64,000 nucleotides of DNA from Lachnospiraceae bacterium GAM79 (GTDB lineage: Bacteria; Bacillota; Clostridia; Lachnospirales; Lachnospiraceae): contig AP018536.1 of assembly GCA_003584705.1 (NCBI GenBank), positions 3,782,001-3,846,000 of the forward strand. Direction: 5' to 3'. The notes beneath the pieces were generated by a model that saw only the letters and a list, made by a program, of their open reading frames with translations, was not told where the DNA came from and made no database searches. Made by a program: the position numbers and the translations under genes. Below are positions 50,805 to 59,544 of the stretch, in pieces (positions within the stretch are counted from its first letter, which is position 1; each line of letters opens with the position of its first letter).

Positions 50805-51887
50805 TCATTCCCGCCGGCCCTGCTCCCGCTGCCGGTCATACATACGGGCCAGGCTGTGATAAGTCTCATAGATGAGCACAAATCCCAATGGCCCCTTGAT
50901 GATCCCCCAGACGCCAAACAGCCGGATTCCGGCATACAACGACACTAGCACTGCTATGGGGGATACCCCTATTTTCCTGCCGATGAGACGAGGTTCCATG
51001 ACCTCCCGCAGAAAAATGCAGACCACATACAATACACCACAGACCAGCGCCCGGCCCCAGTTGCCATCCAGGATCTGAAACATGCCCAGCGGAACCAGTA
51101 CCACTCCCGTTCCGATAAAAGGCAGCGCATCTAAAATCCCCGCCAGGATCCCCCACAAAATACCATGTTTTATTCCGGCGATTCCTAATATTGCCGCGGC
51201 TGTCATGGCAATCGTGGTCATAATGATCCCCTGGGCCTTTACAAAAGTGGCTATATAACGGACGATCCCGCAGATCACCTCCAGAAGTACATGACAGGCC
51301 TCCTGATCCAACAGACGGTTCATAATACCGTCATAGTCTTTCGCCAGCAGCACCGAAGCGATCAAAAACGTCACCAGAAATCCTCCCAGCTCCGCGAACC
51401 ACTGCACATACTGCATAGACTGGGAAAGCATTCCCGGCAGAATATTTTCTTCCAGTGAATCCAGCCCCTCCTGTAGTCTGCCACTGACCGTATTTTCCAG
51501 ATACGCAGTGTCCACACCAATAATCTCTCCCACGCTGCGACACAGCCCCCGGACGGCTTCCAGCCACTCCTGCTCCCGCAGTTCCAGATTGCCGATCCAT
51601 ACCGGCAGGCTGCCTAGCATCCAGGACACCAGAATCCAGAGTAACCCCACTAGCAACACTGTTGCCACGATGAGAAGCACTATGGCACTGAGGGGTCTGG
51701 GAAAATGCAGACGCTGATTCATCCGCTTCATCATTGGCCCAAAAATTGTGACAAACAGCATGGCCAACAGTACCGGTGCCGACAGAGGTGTCAGATATTG
51801 CAGAAAAAAATAGACTGCCCCCGTTACCAGAAGCAGTACTATCATCTTTTTTCCTATTATTTTTTTGCCAAATTCTCCCCAATCCAT
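50805..51887 (-). CDS. AI-2E/PerM (UPF0118) family permease
   Basis: 360 residues from ATG at MDWGEFGKKIIGKK with AAGGAAG upstream; a TTG at 51980 would add 31 residues but lacks an RBS. Seven to eight helices (MIVLLLVTGAVYFFLQYLTP, LSAIVLLIVATVLLVGLLWI, FLVTFLIASVLLAKDYD, GILAGILDALPFIGTGVVLVP). The family pattern DALPFIGTGVVLVPLG is conserved. Members include YtvI and PerM, mostly involved in ion or sporulation-related transport, and AI-2 export is shown only for a few. It follows the RluA gene in an operon. Confidence 0.85.
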   Translation of the reverse strand: MDWGEFGKKIIGKKMIVLLLVTGAVYFFLQYLTPLSAPVLLAMLFVTIFGPMMKRMNQRLHFPRPLSAIVLLIVATVLLVGLLWILVSWMLGSLPVWIGNLELREQEWLEAVRGLCRSVGEIIGVDTAYLENTVSGRLQEGLDSLEENILPGMLSQSMQYVQWFAELGGFLVTFLIASVLLAKDYDGIMNRLLDQEACHVLLEVICGIVRYIATFVKAQGIIMTTIAMTAAAILGIAGIKHGILWGILAGILDALPFIGTGVVLVPLGMFQILDGNWGRALVCGVLYVVCIFLREVMEPRLIGRKIGVSPIAVLVSLYAGIRLFGVWGIIKGPLGFVLIYETYHSLARMYDRQREQGRRE

Positions 51888-51933
51888 GCCGCACACTTCC
51901 TTTTTGGGATTAGTGTGTGCCGGACAGGCTTTT

Positions 51934-52665
51934 TTATCCTTCGAAAATATCCTCCGAAGGAATTTTCGTAAATTTTTCAAATGCAGGATTCTGCGGTTTC
52001 ACCCGGAATGACATCTTTTTGCCGTTGCCGGGATGGGTAAAATCCAGAGAATATGCGCAAAGTGCCACGCCGCGATATGCCGGACTCCCTGTCGTTCCGG
52101 CGACTGTAGTGTTCCCGTATTTGGTATCTCCCAACAACGCCCATCCCGCATGGGCAAACTGCACGCGGATCTGGTGGAACCGTCCGGTCTCAATGCAGAC
52201 ATCTGCCAGTGCCAGCGGCATAGGCTGATTAATTTTCTCCAAAATGCTATAATGCAGTTTTGCGATCTTTGCGTCCGGAAAATTCTTCTCTCTGCCGGTG
52301 ACTGCCACTGCCACGCTGCCCTCTTTCCGTAGATAATCCACAAGCTCCCCTTCCGAAGCATCAGGATATCCACAGAGTACCGCATAATACTGTTTATTCA
52401 ATGTGCCCGCCGACAATTGTTTCGTCAGAACTGCTGCCGTCTTTTTCTCTTTGGCGAATACCAGCACACCCTCCACCGGCTGATCCAGCCTGTGGATCAC
52501 CGCCAGATAAGGCTCTCCCTGTCCGGCTCCTGCCTGTTTCGCCAGATAGGACTTCAATTCACTGACCACATCTGCCTGTCCGATCCGGGCAGACTGTACC
52601 GCCAGCCCTGCCGGTTTGCGGATCACCAGTATGCTGTTGTCTTCGTATAATATCTCTGTTCTCAT
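51934..52665 (-). CDS. RluA family pseudouridine synthase
   Basis: 243 residues, start at MRTEILYEDNSILVIRKPAG, overlapping the stop of the upstream gene (ATGA). The catalytic Asp61 lies in VIHRLDQPVEGVLVFAK; IRVQFAHAGWALLGDTKYG is the second family motif. Converts uridine to pseudouridine in rRNA or tRNA. The upstream gene is an rRNA cytosine methyltransferase, so a joint RNA-modification operon is clear. Confidence 0.93.
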   Translation of the reverse strand: MRTEILYEDNSILVIRKPAGLAVQSARIGQADVVSELKSYLAKQAGAGQGEPYLAVIHRLDQPVEGVLVFAKEKKTAAVLTKQLSAGTLNKQYYAVLCGYPDASEGELVDYLRKEGSVAVAVTGREKNFPDAKIAKLHYSILEKINQPMPLALADVCIETGRFHQIRVQFAHAGWALLGDTKYGNTTVAGTTGSPAYRGVALCAYSLDFTHPGNGKKMSFRVKPQNPAFEKFTKIPSEDIFEG

Positions 52666-54086
52666 TTTCGCAGCCCCTTGGGATAATGGTTCTTCATGAT
52701 GCCTCCGGCCAGTTTTCCCCAGCCCAGGCTGATGTCGTCCACGCAGATCAGATACCAGCCTTTCTCGCCTTCCGCGGAAAAAGTCTGTCCCTTCAGATAA
52801 GCAGCCGCTTCCTCCACGGACAGATTCCATACATGCTTCACATCCTTCGGGCACAGCGCCAGTGCCAGCGCATGAGCCGGTTCGAAACGATTCTTTTTCA
52901 AGGTTCCCAGGTGCAGTCCCGGACGCAGCACTTTCAGCCCCTTGACCCCTGGCATTCTCTCCGGCATACGGTACAGATTATCACCGAACGCCAGAAATCC
53001 TTCTCCCGCCGTACACAATCCCGCTTCCCCCATCAGCTTCTCCGAAAAAGTCTCTTTTGCAAAAGCAAAATATTCCGCCCAGTCCTTCGCAAGGTTCTTT
53101 GCGGGGATTCCTTTTTCTGTTCCCGTTGCGCACACCGGCTGATACCCCTCCGGAAGCTTTCCCTTCTTCTGCAATACCGCGGCGTAATGACCTTCTCCCT
53201 TCAGCTTATGAGGCCACAGGCGCAAGGTACCTTCGATTCCCGGCGCGGGATTCTCCACGCAACCCGGAATGCCGTCACAGCCCTCCGGGATCCCCAGTGC
53301 TTTTTTATCAATGGGAACGATCTCGAATTCCTCATGCTTTGCCAGAAAACGACTGATGCTGCCTTCATTCTCCGCAGGTGCAAACGTACAGGTAGAATAT
53401 ACCAGTCTGCCGCCGGGCACCAGCATCCGCGCAGCGCACTCCAGAATCCCGTCCTGTCTGTCCGCACAGAGCTGTACATTCTCCGGGCTCCATTCCTCAC
53501 AGGCCACTTCATTCTTCCGGAACATTCCCTCTCCGGAGCAGGGTGCATCCACCAGGATCCGGTCAAAATATTCCTCGAAAATATCCGCCAGGTGCTCCGG
53601 CGTCTCATTCAATACACAGGCGTTGCGGATGCCCATGCGCTCCACGTTCTCCGAGAGTATTTTCGCCCTCGCCGGGTGGATCTCATTCGTGACAAGCAGT
53701 CTTTCTCCCTCCATTGCTGATGCGATCTGGGTGCTTTTCCCGCCGGGAGCAGCACATAGATCGAGGATCCGCTCTCCGGGCTGTGGTGACAGTAGTGTCA
53801 CAGGTGCCATGGCACTGGGTTCCTGAATATAATAAAGTCCCGCTTCATGCCAGGGATGTTTTCCCGGCTGGTCCTCTTTGGTATAGTAATATCCGTTCTC
53901 CGCCCAGGGAACCGGCTGCAGCTGAAAAGTCTGCTTGACTTTTTCTGTTATGACAGACATGTCATCCTTTTTTAACGGATTCAGACGCAATGCCTGATAT
54001 TTTTCATGCTCAAAGCTTGCCAGGAACTCTTCATATTCCGATTCCAAAAGTCCCTGCATTCTCTCTGTAAATGACTGCGGAAGCAT
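52662..54086 (-). CDS. rsmF: RsmF/RsmB-type rRNA (cytosine-C5) methyltransferase
   Basis: 474 residues from ATG with GGAGGAAACTT upstream. SAM-binding domain LDLCAAPGGKSTQIASAM, motif IV VDAPCSGEGMFRK and the catalytic motif VI YSTCTFAPAENE carry the two catalytic cysteines. The C-terminal 150 residues match the RsmF PUA-like extension. It methylates a cytosine of 16S rRNA. It leads an operon with a pseudouridine synthase, a permease and the O-antigen-ligase-like protein. Confidence 0.93.
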   Translation of the reverse strand: MLPQSFTERMQGLLESEYEEFLASFEHEKYQALRLNPLKKDDMSVITEKVKQTFQLQPVPWAENGYYYTKEDQPGKHPWHEAGLYYIQEPSAMAPVTLLSPQPGERILDLCAAPGGKSTQIASAMEGERLLVTNEIHPARAKILSENVERMGIRNACVLNETPEHLADIFEEYFDRILVDAPCSGEGMFRKNEVACEEWSPENVQLCADRQDGILECAARMLVPGGRLVYSTCTFAPAENEGSISRFLAKHEEFEIVPIDKKALGIPEGCDGIPGCVENPAPGIEGTLRLWPHKLKGEGHYAAVLQKKGKLPEGYQPVCATGTEKGIPAKNLAKDWAEYFAFAKETFSEKLMGEAGLCTAGEGFLAFGDNLYRMPERMPGVKGLKVLRPGLHLGTLKKNRFEPAHALALALCPKDVKHVWNLSVEEAAAYLKGQTFSAEGEKGWYLICVDDISLGWGKLAGGIMKNHYPKGLRK

Positions 54087-54168
54087 AAGTTTCCTCCATC
54101 TCTGTCCTCTATTCCGAACTCTGTTCCCATTAACTGTATCACAGCTCCTATTCGGGGGCAATCATTTC

Positions 54169-54197
54169 TTGCCAAGCTACACAGACACAATTATAAT
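54169..54197 (+). promoter_or_regulatory. Promoter of the extracellular GH5 gene
   Basis: TTGCCA (54169-54174), 17-base spacer and TATAAT (54192-54197). About 95 bases before the start codon. Confidence 0.7.
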
Positions 54198-54291
54198 ATT
54201 TGTTGTAAGTGCTTGTTTTTAGTTCTAAAAGGTAACCCATTGTTTGTATTTTCATTCGTTTATTCTCAAACAAATAGGAAAAGAGGTTATT

Positions 54292-55464
54292 ATGTCTATT
54301 TTCAGAAAAACACTCAGCTGTGCCGTACTGGCAGCCTTAGGCACCTGTGCTCTCGCCGGCTGTGGCAAACAGGATGCAGCCAATGAAACCGCAGCGACCT
54401 CCTCTGAGGCACCTTCCGCTGCCATCACCGAGACCATCTCCGAAAGCACAACCGCTCCCGAACAGACATCCGTCCCCGAAACAGTCGAAGCCCAGCCTGC
54501 GGAAACTGAACCCCCATCTTCCGAAGCACTCTCCGTGGATGCCTCCACGCCCTACGGGCAGCATGGCGCTCTCCATGTAGAAAACGGTAAGCTGACAGAT
54601 GAAAACGGCAACATCGTTCAGCTTTACGGCATGTCTACCCACGGAATTGCCTGGTTCCCCCAGTATATCAATTATGATTCCCTCCGTACCTTGCGGGACG
54701 ACTGGAATACTAACTGTATCCGCCTCGCCATGTATACGGCGGAATACGGCGGCTATTGTGCCGGTGGAGACAAAGAACAGCTGAAACAGCTGGTAAAAGA
54801 TGGCGTATCCTACGCTACGGAGCTGGGAATGTATGTGATCGTGGACTGGCATATTTTAAGTGACTGTGATCCGAACCAGAACAAAGATGAGGCGATCGCC
54901 TTTTTCCGGGAAATGGCGGAAGTTTTTGCCGACAACGACAATGTGCTCTATGAGATCTGCAATGAACCCAACGGCGGTACTTCCTGGGACAGCATCAAGT
55001 CTTACGCAGAAGAAGTCATCCCGGTGATCCGGGCGCAGAAGCCGGATGCCGTAATTCTCGTGGGAACACCAACCTGGAGTCAGGAGATCGACAAGGCTGC
55101 CGCTTCTCCGCTGGATGACAGCAATGTAATGTATACGCTGCATTTCTACGCAGGCACCCATAAAGACGACCTGCGGAACCGCTTAGAGACCTGTGTTCAG
55201 AACGGGCTTCCGGTATTTGTCAGCGAATTTGGCATGTGCGATGCCTCCGGCAATGGTGCTAATGATTTTGTTTCCACTACCAAATGGCTGGATCTGCTGA
55301 ACAAGTACCAGATCAGCTTCTGTTGCTGGAATCTCGCCAACAAAGACGAAAGCAGCAGCGTCTTCAAGGCTTCCAGCACGGCACTTTCCGACTGGACCGA
55401 CGATGATTTCAATGAATCCGGACGCTGGATCCGTGACTACTTCCGCGGAATGCCACAGAAATAG
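54292..55464 (+). CDS. Cell-surface GH5 endoglucanase-like lipoprotein
   Basis: 390 residues from ATG with AGAGG 5 bases upstream. Lipoprotein signal with lipobox LAGC at Cys24, then a 60-residue Ser/Thr/Glu/Pro linker. The GH5 catalytic domain runs from about 90 to 390: acid/base Glu225 in LYEICNEPNGGTSWD and nucleophile Glu312 in PVFVSEFGMCD, plus LYGMSTHGIAWF, CIRLAMYTAEYGGYC and VIVDWHILSDCDPNQNKD. Expected to cut beta-glucan or mannan outside the cell. It differs from the cytosolic GH5 at 38776, suggesting a two-compartment breakdown. Confidence 0.93.
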   Translation: MSIFRKTLSCAVLAALGTCALAGCGKQDAANETAATSSEAPSAAITETISESTTAPEQTSVPETVEAQPAETEPPSSEALSVDASTPYGQHGALHVENGKLTDENGNIVQLYGMSTHGIAWFPQYINYDSLRTLRDDWNTNCIRLAMYTAEYGGYCAGGDKEQLKQLVKDGVSYATELGMYVIVDWHILSDCDPNQNKDEAIAFFREMAEVFADNDNVLYEICNEPNGGTSWDSIKSYAEEVIPVIRAQKPDAVILVGTPTWSQEIDKAAASPLDDSNVMYTLHFYAGTHKDDLRNRLETCVQNGLPVFVSEFGMCDASGNGANDFVSTTKWLDLLNKYQISFCCWNLANKDESSSVFKASSTALSDWTDDDFNESGRWIRDYFRGMPQK

Positions 55465-55479
55465 CCACATATCATTTCT

Positions 55480-56040
55480 TTACAATAATTCTTCGTCATA
55501 AACCGCTCTGCCGCCACCAATGAATTTCGGTCTGGTGCGGGCGCATACCACATGGGCGTCTCCGATCTGTCCGGACCGGAGGCGCACCGGTACTGCCACA
55601 TCTCTCAGATGCATTCCGATCAGCGTATCCCCGATATCCATTCCTGCTGCCGCCTGAATATGTTCCACAGCCACCGGATGCTCGAAGGCTTTATACGCCG
55701 CCGTCGCAAAAGATCCGCCTGCCTTAGGCTGAGGTACCACATTTACCATGGGATAACCATATTTTACCGCAGCCTCTTTTTCCAGAATCAGTGCACGGTT
55801 CAGATGCTCACAACACTGCGCAGCCAGATATACCCCGGCTTCCTGCGTGGCCTGGTAAATACCGCCGAAGACCATCTCCGCCAGCTCCGGGCTGGAATAG
55901 GTACCGATAGTAGCACCTCCCACCTCACTGGTAGAACAGCCTACCACAAACAGCTCTCCCTGCTCCAGCCTCGCCTTTTCCAAGATCTCCTTGGCCGCCA
56001 GATAAGCCTCTTCTGCAATGATTGTCATATCTTCTGTCAT
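55480..56040 (-). CDS. TIGR01440/DUF436 family protein (UPF0340)
   Basis: 186 residues starting MTEDMTIIAEEAYLAAKEIL. The family motif VVGCSTSEVGGATIGTYSSPELAE, the central QCCEHLNRALILEKE and ending RTRPKFIGGGRAVYD are typical of this Bacillota family. Function is unknown; it is often encoded near serine or nucleotide enzymes. Convergent with the GH5 lipoprotein gene. Confidence 0.9.
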   Translation of the reverse strand: MTEDMTIIAEEAYLAAKEILEKARLEQGELFVVGCSTSEVGGATIGTYSSPELAEMVFGGIYQATQEAGVYLAAQCCEHLNRALILEKEAAVKYGYPMVNVVPQPKAGGSFATAAYKAFEHPVAVEHIQAAAGMDIGDTLIGMHLRDVAVPVRLRSGQIGDAHVVCARTRPKFIGGGRAVYDEELL

Positions 56041-56117
56041 GACGAATACCTCCCAGATTATTTTTTAGTTATTGCCATCTTTTCTGCCTTTCCCGGCAGA
56101 CAGACTGCTTTCTATAG

Positions 56118-57269
56118 TTACAGCAGACAGTTTTCCAATACCAATATCATTAAAAAAACGATATTTGCTATGGTAAACCATCCAAAATACTTCTTTTTCT
56201 CTCCCGGAATCTGTCTGGCCACCTGTTTATAAGAGATCAGACTGGCCATGGATGCGATCAGCGTCCCCAGCCCTCCCAGATTCGTACCGATGATCAATGC
56301 CGTTATATTTTCCGTAAATCCGGATAACAGCAGGGCCGCCGGAACATTACTGATCACCTGACTGGCAATCACGGCTGTCATCACTTCTCTACCTCCGATG
56401 ATCTTCTGCAGGAAATCACAGAAAGCAGGCATTCTTCCCATATTTCCTATAAAAATAAAGAAACCCACAAACGTCAGCAAAAGCGAATAATCCACTTTTA
56501 TAAGAGTACCACGATCTAAAAGGAGAACCGCCAATGCCACAGTTCCCAATGTCACCGGATAAGGAATCATATGAGCCACAGTCAGCAAACACAACACAAA
56601 TAACAGCAAATATGCCGGAAGTAAATATTTCTTTTGTTCCAGCTTCTCATCTTCTGTCAGCAAAACTTCGGCTCCCCGGACTTCGATTCCGCTTCGTTTT
56701 GCCACAATTACCACACAGATCATCAGTAAAAGCAGTGACACCAGAGAATAAGGCAGCATCAAAAGTATAAATGTTCCAGCGGACATCTGTGTTTTCCCAT
56801 ATAAATACAGATTCTGCGGATTTCCGATCGGCGTCAGCATACTTCCCAGATTGGCAGCTATCGTCTGCAGAACGATCACAGGTACTGCCAGTTTTTTCAC
56901 AGCTTCTTCGCCTGTCAGCCGCAGCACAATGAAGGTAAACGGTACAAACGTGATCAATGACACATCATTGGTGATGATCATACTGAAAATGAAACACAAA
57001 AGTACCAATACCTCTGCCAACTGTATGGTATTCTGTGTATGCCGCAACAGCGTTTTTGCAATATTACGGAAAACACCCAGTTTCTGCAAGCCTGCCATCA
57101 CCGTCATCAGGCAGAAAAGGATCGAAAGTGTGCGGAAATCAATATATCCTGCATATTCTCTGTCCGGCGGAATCATCACCGCGGACACTATTGCCAGCAG
57201 GATCGCTACGGTCAGAACCGTCTCTCTTTTTAGGAATTCACTCAGTTTTCTCTTTACTTCCATACTCAT
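56118..57269 (-). CDS. SLC13/ArsB-type anion transporter
   Basis: 383 residues, about 10 helices. The family pattern MIITNDVSLITFVPFTFIVLRLTG, with the N-D in the first hairpin, and GSMLTPIGNPQNLYLY and VISNVPAALLLSGF in the two halves match the DASS/ArsB superfamily. It may carry dicarboxylates, citrate or arsenite. No ars gene is adjacent. RBS lies before ATGAGTATGG. Confidence 0.85.
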   Translation of the reverse strand: MSMEVKRKLSEFLKRETVLTVAILLAIVSAVMIPPDREYAGYIDFRTLSILFCLMTVMAGLQKLGVFRNIAKTLLRHTQNTIQLAEVLVLLCFIFSMIITNDVSLITFVPFTFIVLRLTGEEAVKKLAVPVIVLQTIAANLGSMLTPIGNPQNLYLYGKTQMSAGTFILLMLPYSLVSLLLLMICVVIVAKRSGIEVRGAEVLLTEDEKLEQKKYLLPAYLLLFVLCLLTVAHMIPYPVTLGTVALAVLLLDRGTLIKVDYSLLLTFVGFFIFIGNMGRMPAFCDFLQKIIGGREVMTAVIASQVISNVPAALLLSGFTENITALIIGTNLGGLGTLIASMASLISYKQVARQIPGEKKKYFGWFTIANIVFLMILVLENCLL

Positions 57270-57349
57270 TTGTTCCTTTGCCCCACAACCTCACAAAATA
57301 ATTTCAGGGGAATATAGTAAAATTAAGAATATTTTCTACGGAGCATGTT

Positions 57350-57937
57350 ATGTCTATTCTGCCCCCTCTGCTCTTCGGCATCTCAGCCAGTCTGGATGCC
57401 CTTCTGGTAGGTATGGCTCTGGGCCTCCAGAAAGTCCCTCTGCCTGCCAGACATAATCTGCTGATCAGCACAGTCACCCTGATCGGGACTGTGATCTCTA
57501 TAGGTCTTGGCAACCTGTTGTTACCCTTGTTTCCCATCGGTATCGGTACCCGGATCGGAAGCAGTGTACTGATCCTTTTCGGTCTTTACTACGTGGGAAA
57601 ATGGCTGCTTTCCAGATGGTGCTGCAATTTTTCCCCGGATAATAATCTGTGCCAGAAAAAGAAAAAATTTGTCGGGCACCGGGAATTATCCCTGTCGCAG
57701 ATACTGGCGCTGGGCTGTGCCCTTTCCATGAACAATATCGGCATCGGTTTCTCCGCCAGTATTACGGGACTTCCTTTCCTTCCGGCATCGGTGTCCACCT
57801 TTTTCTGCTCCTTCGGATTTCTGGCTTTCGGAAGCCGTCTGGGCAGGTCTGCTTTCCTGCAGCAGATCGGGGAATATACGGATCCCGTCTCAGGTTTATT
57901 GTTGATCCTGCTGGGGTTGTGTCAATTATACCACTGA
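57350..57937 (+). CDS. ytaF: Sporulation membrane protein YtaF / MntP-like
   Basis: 195 residues, six helices in two LysE/MntP-like repeats (PPLLFGISASLDALLVGMALGLQK and LSLQILALGCALSMNNIGIGFSASI). Asp and Asn in each repeat (SASLDALLVG, SMNNIGIGF) match the metal-site positions of MntP. Members in spore formers are annotated YtaF, with a sporulation-linked role; a manganese or other divalent cation export function is possible. It is followed after 97 bases by the SpoVAF-like gene. Confidence 0.85.
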   Translation: MSILPPLLFGISASLDALLVGMALGLQKVPLPARHNLLISTVTLIGTVISIGLGNLLLPLFPIGIGTRIGSSVLILFGLYYVGKWLLSRWCCNFSPDNNLCQKKKKFVGHRELSLSQILALGCALSMNNIGIGFSASITGLPFLPASVSTFFCSFGFLAFGSRLGRSAFLQQIGEYTDPVSGLLLILLGLCQLYH

Positions 57938-58034
57938 TCCGTATAGTTCCGAAAAACCTGGGGAATCTATCTGAATAATAATACCATATACCTGTTTGGC
58001 AGTCTATGCAAGTGATCAGAAAGGATTTCCCACT

Positions 58035-59495
58035 ATGGTACAACGCTCCTTATCCACAAATCTATCCAAAAATGCAGCACTTTTCCACGCTCTGCTGCCA
58101 CTGGATGACAGTTTTGACCTGATCACCCGTGACCTGAAGCTGGGAAATACGCCGGCTTACTGGATCGGTGTCAATGGTTTTTGTAAGACGGAGATCCTTC
58201 AACAAATTTTTTCCGACTTGCAGGACCCCCTCTATACACTGGATTCCGAAATCCGGGATCTCCCTCGCTATGTGCAGAGCAAACTGGGGTATGCCCAGGT
58301 GTCACTGACTTCCTCTATAGATACGATTCTGCAAAATATTCTCAGTGGCCCCTCTGTCCTTCTGGTAGAAGGTTTTGCACAGGCCGTAATCATCGATGTC
58401 CGTACCTATCCTGTCCGCAGCATTTCCGAACCTGACACCGAACGGATCACCCGTGGTGCCCGGGACGGTTTTGTGGAGACGTTGTTGTTCAATACCAATC
58501 TGATCCGCCGGAGGGTGCGTTCTCCGAAACTGACATTCTCTATCTGTTCTCTGGGTGCAGAAAGCCGCACGGATGTAGCTATCGCCTATCTGGCGGATCA
58601 GGTCAATGAGGAATTATTAGATACCTTAAAGAAAAAGCTTTCCCAATTACAGATCACTTCCCTGACCATGGGCAGCAAAAGTCTGGAAGAACTCCTGATC
58701 AAAAAACGCTGGTGGAATCCTCTGCCCAGTATCCAGCTGACGGAACGGCCCGATGTGGCCTGCAGCTATCTGTGCGAAGGGCATATTCTGCTCATCGTGG
58801 ACAACTCCCCTGCCGTTCTGCTGCTTCCCGGTACGATCTTCCAGTTTACCCAGAGTCCGGAGGACTATTACAACAATCCTCTGACCGGAACTTATTTCCG
58901 CATGATACGCTTCCTGTGCATTCCGGTCAGTCTCCTACTCCTTCCGGTATTTTTACTTCTCTCCGCCTACTATCCCGAGATTACTGCCTCGCTGCAGCTC
59001 ACACCCGTCAGCGATCTGTCACCCTTCCGTCTTTTTTTCTATGTGCTGGCGGTGGAGTTCCTGCTGGATCTTTTCAAGTATTCAGCGGCACTCAGCTCCA
59101 GCCGCGTCTCCGGTGCTCTGTCCATTGTCGGCGGACTATTAATCGGTGACATTGCTGTCAGTCTTAACTGGGCCTCCACGGAAGTCCTCTTCTATGCTGC
59201 TGTCACCATGCTGGCGAATCTGTCCCTCTCCAGTATCGAATTTGCTGATGCTCTGCGGATCTACCGTATTCTTTTGGTCGTCACAACAGGGCTCTGGGGA
59301 TTGCCGGGATTCCTTATCGGTCTGACACTGGTGACAGTCTCTATTTTGACTACCCCGACCTTCGCGGGCTTCAGCTACTTCTGGCCCCTCTTTCCTTTTA
59401 ACGGCCCGGCTCTCCGAAGCCTCCTGTTCCGCCGCCCCACCTACAAAGCCCAGCCCAGTAAAGTCTGGTCCCGCGGTCATGTGCATCACACATAA
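58035..59495 (+). CDS. spoVAF: Spore germination GerA/SpoVAF family protein
   Basis: 486 residues from ATG with AAAGGATTTC upstream. The N-terminal half is a soluble GerA domain (SVLLVEGFAQAVIIDVRTYPVRSISEPDTERITRGARDGFVETLLFN and LRRRVRSPKLTF-like IRRRVRSPKL). The C-terminal half has four to five helices. SLTMGSKSLEELLIKKRWWNPLPSIQLTERPD is the SpoVAF-specific form. In Bacillus SpoVAF helps germinant signalling to the SpoVA channel. No SpoVA or GerB/C partner is seen next to it. Confidence 0.9.
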   Translation: MVQRSLSTNLSKNAALFHALLPLDDSFDLITRDLKLGNTPAYWIGVNGFCKTEILQQIFSDLQDPLYTLDSEIRDLPRYVQSKLGYAQVSLTSSIDTILQNILSGPSVLLVEGFAQAVIIDVRTYPVRSISEPDTERITRGARDGFVETLLFNTNLIRRRVRSPKLTFSICSLGAESRTDVAIAYLADQVNEELLDTLKKKLSQLQITSLTMGSKSLEELLIKKRWWNPLPSIQLTERPDVACSYLCEGHILLIVDNSPAVLLLPGTIFQFTQSPEDYYNNPLTGTYFRMIRFLCIPVSLLLLPVFLLLSAYYPEITASLQLTPVSDLSPFRLFFYVLAVEFLLDLFKYSAALSSSRVSGALSIVGGLLIGDIAVSLNWASTEVLFYAAVTMLANLSLSSIEFADALRIYRILLVVTTGLWGLPGFLIGLTLVTVSILTTPTFAGFSYFWPLFPFNGPALRSLLFRRPTYKAQPSKVWSRGHVHHT

Positions 59496-59544
59496 TAAAC
59501 GTTATAGCGTTATTCCCCATTCTGTGGTACAATAACATTAACTC

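Noticed and set aside
50805..51887. Link between luxS and the AI-2E family permease as an AI-2 secretion pair
   Set aside because: The two genes are 38 kb apart in different operons, and most members of this permease family are not AI-2 exporters.
52686..53720. 344-residue antisense frame over the RsmF gene
   Set aside because: Same reason: shadow of a strongly recognised methyltransferase; no RBS.
57304..57537. 77-residue minus-strand frame over the YtaF-like gene start
   Set aside because: Shadow frame with no RBS, overlapping a recognised membrane protein.
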